Position numbers and translations under genes: made by a program. From Microbacteriaceae bacterium PS02343 (lineage in GTDB: Bacteria > Actinomycetota > Actinomycetes > Actinomycetales > Microbacteriaceae), in the NCBI GenBank assembly GCA_029959365.1, contig JASCOA010000008.1, positions 1-51,499 on the forward strand: a stretch of DNA of 51,499 nucleotides, in the 5' to 3' direction. Under the pieces are notes generated by a model. It saw only the letters and a list, made by a program, of their open reading frames with translations, did not search any database and had not been told where the DNA came from. This document shows, piece by piece, positions 25,998 to 34,344 of this stretch. Numbering within the stretch: position 1 is the first letter of the stretch; each line of letters opens with the position of its first letter.

Positions 25998-26692
25998 CGG
26001 TCGTCATCGTCGCGGCGATGCCCGAGGAGGTCGCGGCCGTGCTCGAGCACGTGACCGACGCCGCCGAGCAGCCCTACCTCGCCGGCCAGCCCTGGTGGCG
26101 CGGCGCGCTCGGCGACCACCCGGTCGCGGTCGTGCAAGGAGGCATCGGCCTCGTCAACGCCGCGGTCTCGCTGACCGCGGCCCTGCACGAGCTGAGCGCC
26201 TCGGATGCGCCGGCCGAGCTGGTCGTCAGCGCCGGCACCGCCGGCGGGCTGGGCGAGCAGGTCGCCGTCGGCGACGTCATCGTCGCCGAGCGGGTCGTGC
26301 ACGCCGACGTCGACGTGACGGTCTTCGGCTACGCGCTCGGTCAGGTGCCGCGCATGCCCGACGGCTACGAGGCGCCGCCGGAGCTGGTGTCGCTCGTGCC
26401 CTCGGTCGCCGCCGCGACGGGCGATGTCGTGCGCATCGGCGACGCGGTCTCCACCGACGCATTCGTGATCCCGGAGCGCGCCCGGCGCATCCTCGCCGAT
26501 TTCCCCGACACGCTGTTCGCCGACATGGAGACCTCCTCGCTCGCGCAGGTCGCGTTCCGGCACGGCGTCGACTTCGTCGCCGTGCGGGGCATCTCCGACC
26601 TCGCCGACGGCGGCGAGTTCAGCGAGCACGTCGACGACGCGGCCGAGCGCTCGGCGCGCGTCATCGCGGCGCTGCTCGCGGCGCGGGGCTGA
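25994..26692 (+). CDS. mtnN: 5'-methylthioadenosine/S-adenosylhomocysteine nucleosidase
   Basis: A nucleosidase of 232 residues that removes adenine from SAH or MTA; its product from SAH is the LuxS substrate. E12 in AAMPEE, E179 in DMETSS and D202 in GISDLAD match the general-acid, substrate-binding and catalytic residues of the family. It starts with GTG overlapping the luxS stop (GTGA). The DMET sequence replaces the more usual MEGAA, a mild deviation seen in divergent members. Confidence 0.92.
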   Translation: MTVVIVAAMPEEVAAVLEHVTDAAEQPYLAGQPWWRGALGDHPVAVVQGGIGLVNAAVSLTAALHELSASDAPAELVVSAGTAGGLGEQVAVGDVIVAERVVHADVDVTVFGYALGQVPRMPDGYEAPPELVSLVPSVAAATGDVVRIGDAVSTDAFVIPERARRILADFPDTLFADMETSSLAQVAFRHGVDFVAVRGISDLADGGEFSEHVDDAAERSARVIAALLAARG

Positions 26693-26743
26693 CGCACAGC
26701 CCGTCCATCGACCGCGCGCAGACGTCGCGGCCAGGATGCCCCC

Positions 26744-26935
26744 ATGGCATCGTTCTCGAAGATCATCCGGGCCGCGCAGCACGCGCTGAAGACGGAGCAG
26801 GGCCGCTCCGCCGGCCGCAAGGCGGTCGACGGCATCGCGAAGGCCGGCAACCGGGTGACCGGCGACAAGCACGCGAGCGCGATCGAGAAGGCGCGCCTCG
26901 CCGCGCAGAAGCACCTGGGTGACGAGCGGCGCTGA
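26744..26935 (+). CDS. small basic protein resembling MT0933-type antitoxin family
   Basis: A protein of 63 residues, Lys/Ala/Arg-rich and helical. The NRVTGDKHASAIEKARLAAQK segment matches the pattern of short actinobacterial proteins labelled MT0933-like antitoxins. No toxin-like partner is next to it; the neighbours are mtnN and an acyltransferase, so the antitoxin label says nothing about function here. An AGGATG lies five to six bases before the ATG and could be a ribosome site or a -10. Confidence 0.6.
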   Translation: MASFSKIIRAAQHALKTEQGRSAGRKAVDGIAKAGNRVTGDKHASAIEKARLAAQKHLGDERR

Positions 26936-27006
26936 CCGCCGTTCACCGCCCGTTCGCCTGACCCCCCTAGCCTCGCCGCACGTCCGGTTCGAGGCAGGGG
27001 AGCAGT

Positions 27007-29037
27007 GTGACCGTCCCGCTGCGCGAGCCCAGCGCGAGGCAGGCGCCGAAGCGCGTCTTCCGCGCCGACATCCAGGGCCTGCGCGCCGTGGCCGTCGCGA
27101 TCGTCGTGCTCGAGCACGCCGGCGCCGCGTGGCTCGGCGGCGGCTTCGTCGGCGTCGACGTCTTCTTCGTCATCAGCGGCTTCCTGATCAGCGGCCACCT
27201 CGTCGAGTCGCTGCGGCGCGACGGCCGCATCGACCTGCCCCGCTTCTACGCGGGCCGAGCCCGCCGCATCCTGCCCGCCGCCCTCGTGACGGTGCTGCTC
27301 ACCGCCGCCGCGAGCGCGCTGCTCCTCTCGCCGCTGCGCATCGTCGAGATCCTGCACGACGCGGCGGCCTCGGCGGTCTCGGTGCCGAACATCGTCTTCG
27401 CGGTCCGCGAGACCGACTACCTCGCGGGCACGGCGCCCTCGCCGTTCCAGCACTTCTGGTCGCTCGGCGTCGAGGAGCAGTTCTACCTCGTCTGGCCGCT
27501 GCTGCTGATGCTCGCCTTCTGGGCGGGCCGCCGCTCGCCGCGAGTGCTCATGGCGGTCGTCGCGGTGGTCACGGCGGCGTCCTTCCTCGCGAGCGCGCTC
27601 ACCACGCCCGAATCGCCGGCGCTCGCCTTCTTCTCGCCGCACACCCGGGCCTGGGAGTTCGGGGTCGGTGCGCTCATCGCAGGCGCCGCGCCGCTGCTCG
27701 CCCGGGTGCCCGCCTCCGCGGCTCGCGCGCTGGGCTGGCTCGGCCTCGCCCTGATCGCGCTCGCGACGGTCGCCTACGGCGCCGCCCTCGACTACCCGGG
27801 CGTCGCCGCGGCGCTGCCGGTCGCGGGCGCCGCGCTCGTGATCGCGTTCGGCGGGGCGCCGGTGCGCGGCGGCGCGGGTGCGCTGCTGTCGACCGCGCCG
27901 ATGGGGTTCCTCGGCGCCATCTCGTACTCGCTGTACCTCGTGCACTGGCCGATCCTCGTGCTCGTGCGCGAGCGTATGGGGCTGGGCGAGCCGCTGCCCG
28001 CCGGGCTCGGCCTGCTGCTGGCCGCCGCCGCGGTGCCGATCGCCTGGCTGCTCTTCCGGTGGGTGGAGACGCCGCTGCGCGGCCGCCGCGACGGCTCACG
28101 GCGCACGCTGGCGGTCGCGCTCTCGACGACCGCGGCGCTCGTCGTCGTGCTGCTGGTCGGGGCGGGCGCCGCCGTGCACCTTCCGCTGACGAGCGCCCGC
28201 TCCGCCGCGGCGGTGCCGCTCACCGCACCGCCGACCGCCACCGGCTTCGTTCCCGAGAACCTGCGGCCCTCGCTCGCGGATGCCGTCGCCGACACCGGCG
28301 AGATCTACGCGGACGGCTGCCAGCAGGACCTCGCCGCCTCGGCGGTGCTCAGCTGCTCCTTCGGCGACACGACCGCGGAGCGCACGATCGCGCTGGTCGG
28401 CGACTCGCACGCCGGCCGCTGGTTCCCGGCGCTCGACCTGGCGGCGCAGGAGCTCGGCTACCGCCTGGACACCTTCACGAAGTCGGCCTGCCGATCCGAG
28501 GAGACGGTCGAGGCCTGGGGCGCCTCGCGCGACGCCAGCTGCTCGCGCTGGCGCGAGGGCGTCGTCGAAGCGCTGCACGACAACCCGCCCGACGTCATCG
28601 TCTTCGCGAACCACATGACGCCCACGCCCGACCGCGACCCCGAGCTGCTGCAGCAGCGCTGGACCGAGGGTCTCGAGGCGCTGCGCGACCGGCTGCCCGC
28701 GTCGAGCACCGTGCTCACGATGGCCGACTCGCCGCACTTCGCGAGCTCCCCGGTGCTCTGCCTGTCGTCGAACCTCGAGCGGGCCGACCGCTGCGCGATG
28801 CCGCGCGACGAGGCCTTCAACCCCGCGATCCTGGCGGCCCAGCGGGCGGTGGCCGACGACCGCGGGGGCGCGGTCATCGACCTCACCGATGCGTTCTGCG
28901 ACGAGCGGATGTGCCCCGCCGTCATCGGCGACACGCTCGTGTACTCGGACGAGCACCACCTCACCGCCACCTTCTCGCGGCAGCTCGCCCCCCTGCTCAC
29001 CGAGCGGCTGCGCCCGATCCTGGCCGAGCTGCCGTGA
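27007..29037 (+). CDS. membrane O-acyltransferase with SGNH domain (OafB-like)
   Basis: A polysaccharide-modifying acyltransferase of 676 residues. The N-terminal 380 residues form the acyltransferase-3 membrane domain with about ten to eleven spans (DIQGLRAVAVAIVVLEHAG, VDVFFVISGFLI, RARRILPA, FWSLGVEEQFYLVWPL). An extracytoplasmic SGNH domain follows, with GDSHAGRW (S467) and the D648-x-x-H651 pair. Such proteins acetylate cell-wall or surface glycans. GTG 27007 has GGGGAG four bases upstream. A TAGCCT box about 33 bases further up may be its -10. Confidence 0.92.
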   Translation: MTVPLREPSARQAPKRVFRADIQGLRAVAVAIVVLEHAGAAWLGGGFVGVDVFFVISGFLISGHLVESLRRDGRIDLPRFYAGRARRILPAALVTVLLTAAASALLLSPLRIVEILHDAAASAVSVPNIVFAVRETDYLAGTAPSPFQHFWSLGVEEQFYLVWPLLLMLAFWAGRRSPRVLMAVVAVVTAASFLASALTTPESPALAFFSPHTRAWEFGVGALIAGAAPLLARVPASAARALGWLGLALIALATVAYGAALDYPGVAAALPVAGAALVIAFGGAPVRGGAGALLSTAPMGFLGAISYSLYLVHWPILVLVRERMGLGEPLPAGLGLLLAAAAVPIAWLLFRWVETPLRGRRDGSRRTLAVALSTTAALVVVLLVGAGAAVHLPLTSARSAAAVPLTAPPTATGFVPENLRPSLADAVADTGEIYADGCQQDLAASAVLSCSFGDTTAERTIALVGDSHAGRWFPALDLAAQELGYRLDTFTKSACRSEETVEAWGASRDASCSRWREGVVEALHDNPPDVIVFANHMTPTPDRDPELLQQRWTEGLEALRDRLPASSTVLTMADSPHFASSPVLCLSSNLERADRCAMPRDEAFNPAILAAQRAVADDRGGAVIDLTDAFCDERMCPAVIGDTLVYSDEHHLTATFSRQLAPLLTERLRPILAELP

Positions 29038-29083
29038 CCGCCGGGCCCTCGCGCACCGAGGGAGCGGCTGCGAGACTGCGCGG

Positions 29084-29986
29084 ATGAGAGCGCGGCGCAT
29101 CGCCATCACGTCCCTCGCGCTGCTCCTGCTCGCGGGCTGCACCGCGGCGCCAGGAGCCGCGGGCGTCGTGCCGCCCTCCGACGACTACCCGGGGGTCCGC
29201 TTCGTCGACGACGTCGACTTCGGCGGTCCCGACGGCATCCGGCTCGACGTCTGCCTGCCGGAGTCGACCCCGGCGGGCGGATCGCCGACCGTGCTCGCGG
29301 TGCACGGCGGCGGCTGGCGGGAGGGCGACAAGGGGCAACCGCTCTGGCGCGACTCCTGCGCCTGGCTCGCGAGCGAGGGCTTCGCCGTGTTCCAGCCGAA
29401 CTACCGGCTCGCGCCGGAGCACGTCTTCCCCGCAGCGCTCGAGGATCTCGAGACCGCGGCGCACTGGCTGCGGCAGCCTCGGCAGGTCGAGCGCTTCGGT
29501 CACGACCCGAGCCGGCTCGCCGGCTTCGGCGACTCGGCCGGCGGCAACCTGGTGGCGCTGCTCGCCACCCGGGGCACCGGTGCGGGGCTCGACGCGGTCG
29601 TCGAGCTGAGCGCACCGATCGACCTCACCGCAGCCGGGGCGCTGCTCGGCGACCTCGGCGAGGGCTTCCAACAGGTGCAGCTCGACTACCTGGGCTGCGC
29701 CGACTCCCCGGGCTGCGCGGCCGCGACGGAGGCCTCGCCGATGCACCACGTCGACGCGGGCGATCCGCCGTTCCTCATCGTTCACTCGCTCGGCGACTTC
29801 ATCCCCTTCGAGCAGGCGGAGGCCTTCGCCCTGCGGCTCGGCGAGGCCGGCGTCGACGCCGAGCTGGTGCCGGTCGAGGGCTCCGAGCACGCGCTCGGCA
29901 TGCTCGACGGCGACCTGCGCGAGCGGATCGCGATCTGGCTGCGCGAGCGCCTGGCCGATGCGGAGCGACCTGCCGACCAGGGGTGA
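29084..29986 (+). CDS. alpha/beta hydrolase lipoprotein (esterase/acetylesterase-like)
   Basis: A secreted, lipid-anchored hydrolase of 300 residues. The signal peptide ends in the lipobox LLAGC (C19). The catalytic domain is of the HSL/BD-FAE type: HGGGW at 74-78 (oxyanion), nucleophile S151 in GDSAGG, an aspartate in HSLGDF and the histidine in SEHALG. It lies 46 bases after the acyltransferase gene and could act on acylated surface glycans, for example as a deacetylase; that is inference from position only. Confidence 0.87.
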   Translation: MRARRIAITSLALLLLAGCTAAPGAAGVVPPSDDYPGVRFVDDVDFGGPDGIRLDVCLPESTPAGGSPTVLAVHGGGWREGDKGQPLWRDSCAWLASEGFAVFQPNYRLAPEHVFPAALEDLETAAHWLRQPRQVERFGHDPSRLAGFGDSAGGNLVALLATRGTGAGLDAVVELSAPIDLTAAGALLGDLGEGFQQVQLDYLGCADSPGCAAATEASPMHHVDAGDPPFLIVHSLGDFIPFEQAEAFALRLGEAGVDAELVPVEGSEHALGMLDGDLRERIAIWLRERLADAERPADQG

Positions 29987-29994
29987 GCGGCCGG

Positions 29995-30747
29995 TCAGGG
30001 CGCGGCGTCGCGCTCGACCGAGTCCGCGGCGCTGGCGACCGCTCGGCCCACCGCTCGCAGCGCGATCGGATCGGCCAGGATGCGGGAGTGCCCGGCGATC
30101 GGCAGCCGCACGTTCTCGGCGCCGGCCAGCTCGCTGCCGCCGGGCACGTGCGGGTCGAAGAGCGGGTAGATCGAGGTGATCCGCGCGTTCACGGCCGTCT
30201 CGGCGGCCAGGGCGACCACATCCGGCGATTCCGGTGCGAGCGCCCGCACGGCGCGCAGCGGAACGACCCGGCCCCACTCGGAGCCGGAGAACGGCGTGGC
30301 GATCGCGACCAGGCGGGCCACGCGCCATCCGCTCGGCCCCAGCATCACCCGCTTGCCGATCAGACCGCCCTTGCTGTGGGCGAGCAGCACGGCGCCGCGC
30401 AGGTCGAGCCGTTCGAGCTCGGCGGCCACGATCTCCGCCCCGCGCTCGATGCCGGTGGTGGTGCGACGCAGCTCGACGACCGCGTGGGTCGGGTGCCCGA
30501 GCTCGCGCATGAGCTCGGCGAGCGGATGCAGGAACTGCCAGTCCTCGTAGACCCCCGGCAGCAGCACGATCGGCGCCCGGTCGGGCATCCCGTCGCGGTA
30601 GGCGCCCGGGTCGAGCGGTCGGCGCAGGAAGGCTGCGTGCGAGCGGGTCGCGTAGTGGTAGTCGCGCACCCACTCGCGGCCGAGCAGCCCGGCGAGCACG
30701 ACGTCGGCCGCAGCCCTGCCGAGCCTCGCGCCGAACCCCCTCCGCAT
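29995..30747 (-). CDS. alpha/beta hydrolase, lipase-like
   Basis: A hydrolase of 250 residues with PIVLLPGVYEDW (oxyanion strand), nucleophile S125 in LLAHSKGG and a histidine in IAGHSRIL near the C-terminus. The AHSKGG variant resembles PGAP1/lipase class 2-type esterases of actinobacteria. It has no signal peptide. The ATG has TAGGAT exactly six bases upstream, so it is likely leaderless. The stop lies eight bases from the convergent lipoprotein esterase gene. Confidence 0.82.
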   Translation of the reverse strand: MRRGFGARLGRAAADVVLAGLLGREWVRDYHYATRSHAAFLRRPLDPGAYRDGMPDRAPIVLLPGVYEDWQFLHPLAELMRELGHPTHAVVELRRTTTGIERGAEIVAAELERLDLRGAVLLAHSKGGLIGKRVMLGPSGWRVARLVAIATPFSGSEWGRVVPLRAVRALAPESPDVVALAAETAVNARITSIYPLFDPHVPGGSELAGAENVRLPIAGHSRILADPIALRAVGRAVASAADSVERDAAP

Positions 30748-30753
30748 GCCTCG

Positions 30754-30782
30754 ATCCTAGGAGCGCGGCCCCGGCCTAGGCT
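30754..30782. promoter_or_regulatory. face-to-face -10 boxes of two divergent leaderless genes
   Basis: The 41-bp gap between two divergent start codons contains TAGGAT on the minus strand (30754-30759, six bases before the minus ATG at 30747) and TAGGCT on the plus strand (30777-30782, six bases before the plus ATG at 30789). They are 17 bases apart, so each -10 sits at the position of the other promoter's -35. Confidence 0.55.
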
Positions 30783-30788
30783 GAGCGC

Positions 30789-31172
30789 ATGACCGAGCCC
30801 GCGCCGTGCCCCTGCGGCAGCGGCGGGTCCCTCGCCGCCTGCTGCGCGCCGCTGCACTCCGGGGCGCCCGCACCCACCGCGGAGCGGCTGATGCGATCGC
30901 GGTTCAGCGCCTTCGCGCTCGGCGACGCCGCGTACCTGCGGCGCTCCTGGGCGAGCGCGACCCGACCCGCCGTGCTCGATCTCGACGCCGGCACCGTCTG
31001 GCGCCGGCTGCAGATCGTCGACGCGGTCGGCGGGGGAGCGGCGGATGCGGAGGGCGTGGTCGAGTTCCGCGCCTCCTATCGCGACGAGGAGGGCGCCGGA
31101 CTCCTGCACGAGCGCAGCCGCTTCGTGCGCGAGGGCGGCCGCTGGGTCTACCTGGACGGCGACGTGCGCTGA
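30789..31172 (+). CDS. YchJ-family protein with SEC-C zinc motif
   Basis: A protein of 127 residues. The N-terminal SEC-C motif is PCPCGSGGSLAACCAP, with four cysteines for zinc. The YchJ/UPF0225 core includes ERLMRSRFSAFALGDAAYLRRSW and a C-terminal RFVREGGRWVYLDGD. Function is unknown; SEC-C motifs bind zinc and sometimes mediate contact with SecB or other proteins. The ATG is six bases after TAGGCT and has no ribosome site, so leaderless translation is likely. Confidence 0.9.
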   Translation: MTEPAPCPCGSGGSLAACCAPLHSGAPAPTAERLMRSRFSAFALGDAAYLRRSWASATRPAVLDLDAGTVWRRLQIVDAVGGGAADAEGVVEFRASYRDEEGAGLLHERSRFVREGGRWVYLDGDVR

Positions 31173-31176
31173 CGGC

Positions 31177-31218
31177 TTGACCCTCCTTCTTGACAGACGT
31201 AAAGTAATTGACGTCTGT
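31177..31218 (+). promoter_or_regulatory. promoter and operator of the TetR-YhgE operon
   Basis: TTGACC (31177-31182), a 17-base spacer and TAAAGT (31200-31205) form one of the best promoters in the window. ACAGACGT (31193-31200) and ACGTCTGT (31211-31218) are perfect 8-bp arms with a 10-base centre and flank the -10, the classic position for autorepression by a TetR protein. Confidence 0.78.
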
Positions 31219-31232
31219 AAGAAAGGTTCGTC

Positions 31233-31832
31233 GTGTCCGATCCCCGCCTCGCCCGCACCCGGGCCGCCATCCTCGACGCCGCCACCGACGCCATGGAGGC
31301 CGGTCCGCTCGACGAGATCACCATCAGCGCGCTCGTGGAGCGCGCCGGGGTGAGCCGCCCCTCCTTCTACCAGCACTTCGGCGACCTGCCCACGGTATTC
31401 CGCGACGCCGCGTTCCTGCGACTGCAGGACCGCTTCGAGCGGAACCAGCCGCCGGTCTTCGAGAGCGTCGACGCGTGGGCCGCGTTCCTGCGCACCACGG
31501 TCGACGACCTGCTCACCCATCTCCAGGAGCACGCGGTGTTCTACCACCGCGCACTGCACGGTCCGAGCGGCCGCGAGCTCAGCGCGCTCGCCGTGGGCTA
31601 CCTCTCGACCCGCATCCTCGAGCACTCGCCGCTCGGCACGCGCATCCCGCGCGACGCCGCCCTGCGTCCCGAGGACCGGGTCGCCGCCATCGCCGCCGGC
31701 ACCGTCTGGATCATCACCGACTGGCTCGGCTCGGACCTCTCCGGGCCCGACGCCGTCGACGCGATGACCGACCGCATCGCCGCACTCCTCATCACCCTCT
31801 CGGGTGCCGAACCGGAAGCCCTCCGCCCATGA
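31233..31832 (+). CDS. TetR-family regulator, probable repressor of the YhgE/Pip gene
   Basis: A regulator of 199 residues with an N-terminal HTH (ITISALVERAGVSRPSFYQHFGD) and an all-helical ligand domain. It starts with GTG; AAAGG at 31222-31226 is the ribosome site. A promoter with a well-placed palindrome lies directly upstream, pointing to autoregulation. Its stop overlaps the ATG of the next gene (ATGA), so the membrane protein is its likely main target. TetR next to YhgE/Pip is a common pairing in Gram-positives. Confidence 0.9.
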   Translation: MSDPRLARTRAAILDAATDAMEAGPLDEITISALVERAGVSRPSFYQHFGDLPTVFRDAAFLRLQDRFERNQPPVFESVDAWAAFLRTTVDDLLTHLQEHAVFYHRALHGPSGRELSALAVGYLSTRILEHSPLGTRIPRDAALRPEDRVAAIAAGTVWIITDWLGSDLSGPDAVDAMTDRIAALLITLSGAEPEALRP

Positions 31833-33874
31833 CCCGCCGCATCCGCCCGTTCCAGGTCGTCGTCCTCGCGGCGATCGCCCTCATCCCCGTCATCTACGCC
31901 GGGGCTCTCGTCTGGTCGAACGAGGACCCGACCCACAACCTCGATGGCATCGCCGCAGCGGTCGTCGATCTCGACGCCGGCGCCACCGCCGCGAACGGCG
32001 AGCAGCTGGCCCTCGGCGACGAGGTGCGCGACGAGCTCGTGACGAGCACCGCCTCGAACAACTTCGACTGGTCGGCGGTCGATGCCGACGCGGCACGGGC
32101 CGGCCTCGAGAGCGGCGCCTACGCGGCCGTGCTCACGATCCCCGAGACCTTCTCGGCCGACGTCGCCTCCGCGGGCGACGACGACGCCCTCGCGGCGACG
32201 GCCGCCGAGCTGGCCGTGCAGACCAACGACGGCTCGAACCTCATCGTCGGCAGCATCGCCGCCACGATCGGCGAGCGGGTCACCGCCTCGCTCGCCTCGC
32301 AGGTCTCGGAGGAGTACCTCGACAACGTCTACGTCGGATTCACCGATGTGCACTCCTCGCTGCAGGAGGCGGCCGACGGGGCATCGCAGCTGGCCGATGG
32401 GGCAGCGGATGCGCACGCCGGCTCCGCTGAGCTCGTCACCGGCCTCGCGCAGCTGCGCGACGGCGCCGCCGAGCTGCGCGACGGCCTGCCCGAGCTCGCG
32501 ACGGGCGCCTCCGACGCCGCCGACGGCGCCGCCTCCCTCTCGAGCGGCCTCGAGGCGCTGCGCCAGGCGACCGCCGCGCTGCCCGACTCGGCCACCCGAC
32601 TCGCCGACGGCGCGAGCAGCGCGGCCGCGGGTGCGCAGACCCTCGCCGCCGGCGCCGACTCGGTCGCGAGCGGCAGCGCCTCCGCGCTCGCCGGCGCGCA
32701 GCGCCTCGACGGCGGCCTGCAGCAGCTGCTGGCGAACTGGGACGCGCTGCCCGACGCGAGCCGCAAGGCCGCGCTGCAGCAGCTCGAGCAGGGTGCGGCA
32801 TCGCTCGTCGGCGACGGCGGCGCGACGACCCCCGGCCTCACCGCGCTGAGCGCCGGCGCGCAGCGGCTCGACGCCGGCGCCGCCTCGCTCGACGGCGGCC
32901 TCTCGTCGCTCGCCGACGGCACCGCGGCGCTCGCCGCATCCGCTCCGACCCTGACGCAGGGCGTCGCCGACGCGGCCGACGGCGGCAGCGCCCTCGCGAG
33001 CGGCACGGCCGCGCTGCGCGACGGCGTCGGCACGGTGCAGACGGGGGCGGATGCGCTGGCGGACGGCACCGCCGATGCCGCGTCGGGCGGCACCACCCTC
33101 GGCGACGGCCTCGCGCAGCTCGACGACGGATCCTCCGAGCTCGCGACGCGGCTCGCCGACGGGGTGGACGAGGTGCCGAGCTACACCGACGGCGAGCGCC
33201 GGCACCTGAGCACGGTCGCCGCGACCCCGGTGGACCTCGAGGCTGAGCGCATCAACGAGGTGCCCGCCTACGGCTACGGCCTGGCTCCGTACTTCATGTC
33301 GCTCGCGCTCTGGGTGGGTGCGCTCGCCTTCTACCTCATGACGCCGGCGCTCTCCGCCCGGGCCCTCGCCGGCCGCGGGCCGAGCATCGTGGCCGCGCTG
33401 CGCAGCTTCGTGCCCGGCGCCGCGATCGCCGTCGCGCAGAGCCTGCTCATGGTCGGGGTGCTCGTCGTCGGTCTCGGGGTGCACGCCGTGAACGTGCCGG
33501 GCCTCTTCGGCATGGCGCTGCTCACGAGCCTCACCTTCGTCGCCGTCAACCAGGCGCTCAACGCCCTGCTCGGCGCGCCAGGTCGTTTCGTCGCGCTGCT
33601 CATGATCGTGCTGCAGCTCTCCTCGGCGGGCGGCACCTACCCGGTCGAGACGGCCCCGGTCGCGTTCCAAGCGCTGCACGGGGTGCTGCCGCTCAACCAC
33701 GCGGTCGAGGCGTTCCGCTCGCTCATCGCCGGCGGCTCCATCGGCATCGCCGAGGCGGTGCCGGTGCTGCTGGCGTGGCTGCTCGGGGCGCTCGCGGTCA
33801 CGTGGCTCGCATCCGCTCGTGCCCGCCGAGCGGAGCGCCGGGCGGTCGCGCAGCCGGCCGTGGTCGCCGCCTGA
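31829..33874 (+). CDS. YhgE/Pip-family membrane protein (ABC-2-like)
   Basis: A protein of 681 residues with the YhgE/phage-infection-protein layout. One N-terminal span (about residues 9-28) is followed by an extracellular domain, a long stretch (about 165-450) of heptad-like repeats rich in LADGA/GAxxLxxG units, and about five to six C-terminal spans. The N-terminal IPVIYAGALVWSNEDPTHNLDGIAAAVVDLD is highly characteristic. Relatives include phage receptors and parts of secretion or efflux systems; the exact role here is unknown. It is coupled to the TetR gene. Confidence 0.9.
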   Translation: MTRRIRPFQVVVLAAIALIPVIYAGALVWSNEDPTHNLDGIAAAVVDLDAGATAANGEQLALGDEVRDELVTSTASNNFDWSAVDADAARAGLESGAYAAVLTIPETFSADVASAGDDDALAATAAELAVQTNDGSNLIVGSIAATIGERVTASLASQVSEEYLDNVYVGFTDVHSSLQEAADGASQLADGAADAHAGSAELVTGLAQLRDGAAELRDGLPELATGASDAADGAASLSSGLEALRQATAALPDSATRLADGASSAAAGAQTLAAGADSVASGSASALAGAQRLDGGLQQLLANWDALPDASRKAALQQLEQGAASLVGDGGATTPGLTALSAGAQRLDAGAASLDGGLSSLADGTAALAASAPTLTQGVADAADGGSALASGTAALRDGVGTVQTGADALADGTADAASGGTTLGDGLAQLDDGSSELATRLADGVDEVPSYTDGERRHLSTVAATPVDLEAERINEVPAYGYGLAPYFMSLALWVGALAFYLMTPALSARALAGRGPSIVAALRSFVPGAAIAVAQSLLMVGVLVVGLGVHAVNVPGLFGMALLTSLTFVAVNQALNALLGAPGRFVALLMIVLQLSSAGGTYPVETAPVAFQALHGVLPLNHAVEAFRSLIAGGSIGIAEAVPVLLAWLLGALAVTWLASARARRAERRAVAQPAVVAA

Positions 33875-33979
33875 GTGGTCCGTGTGCGCTGCCTCCACAA
33901 CCCGTCCGTCGGTTTGGCCCCCGAGCGGGGGAGTCGGAAGGGTGGGATGCACGTTGTCCACGACGGAAGGATTCACATC

Positions 33980-34270
33980 ATGACGCTCACCCTGACCGAG
34001 AACGCGACCAACGTCGTCAAGACCATCGTCGAGCAGAACCCCGGCACCGAGACCGGCGGGCTCCGCATCGACGGCGCCGACCGCGGCCCCACCGACTTCG
34101 CCCTGTCGCTCGTGCCCGAGCCGCTCGAGGCCGACACGGTCGTGGAGGAGGGTGGCGCGCGGGTCTTTCTCGAGCCCACCGCCGCCCAGGTGCTCGACGA
34201 CAAGGTGCTCGACGCGCAGGTGGAGCAGGACGGCTCCGTGCGCTTCGCCATCGGCGTGCAGCAGGCCTGA
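33980..34270 (+). CDS. IscA/HesB-like fold protein lacking cysteines
   Basis: A protein of 96 residues whose pattern (MTLTLTENATNVVKTIVEQ, then GGLRID, then VFLEPTAAQVLDDKVLDAQV) matches the Fe-S biogenesis HesB/IscA fold. It contains no cysteine at all, so it cannot use the three-cysteine metal site of true A-type carriers. Actinobacterial proteins of this kind are often labelled Fe-S assembly proteins, but that function is doubtful here. The frame is open from 33875; ATG 33980 is preferred because it has GGAAGG upstream and begins the conserved domain. Confidence 0.72.
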   Translation: MTLTLTENATNVVKTIVEQNPGTETGGLRIDGADRGPTDFALSLVPEPLEADTVVEEGGARVFLEPTAAQVLDDKVLDAQVEQDGSVRFAIGVQQA

Positions 34271-34284
34271 TCCGAGCGGATCGA

Positions 34285-34314
34285 GGGGCGTCGGACCGCG
34301 AGGTCCGGCGCCCC
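34285..34314 (+). terminator. terminator after the HesB-like gene
   Basis: Arms 34285-34297 and 34302-34314 pair over 13 positions (one G-U type mismatch) around a GCGA tetraloop, followed by TTCC. It starts 14 bases after the stop codon. Confidence 0.78.
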
Positions 34315-34344
34315 TTCCGCGTGCCCGCCGGTTATGGTCGGGGC

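Noticed and set aside
26744-26935. A toxin-antitoxin system around the MT0933-like small protein
   Set aside because: No toxin-like gene is adjacent; the flanking genes are mtnN and an acyltransferase with their own signals.
33918-33931. Terminator hairpin after the YhgE gene
   Set aside because: Only five G-C pairs around GAGC with no T-run; too weak to call in DNA of this composition.
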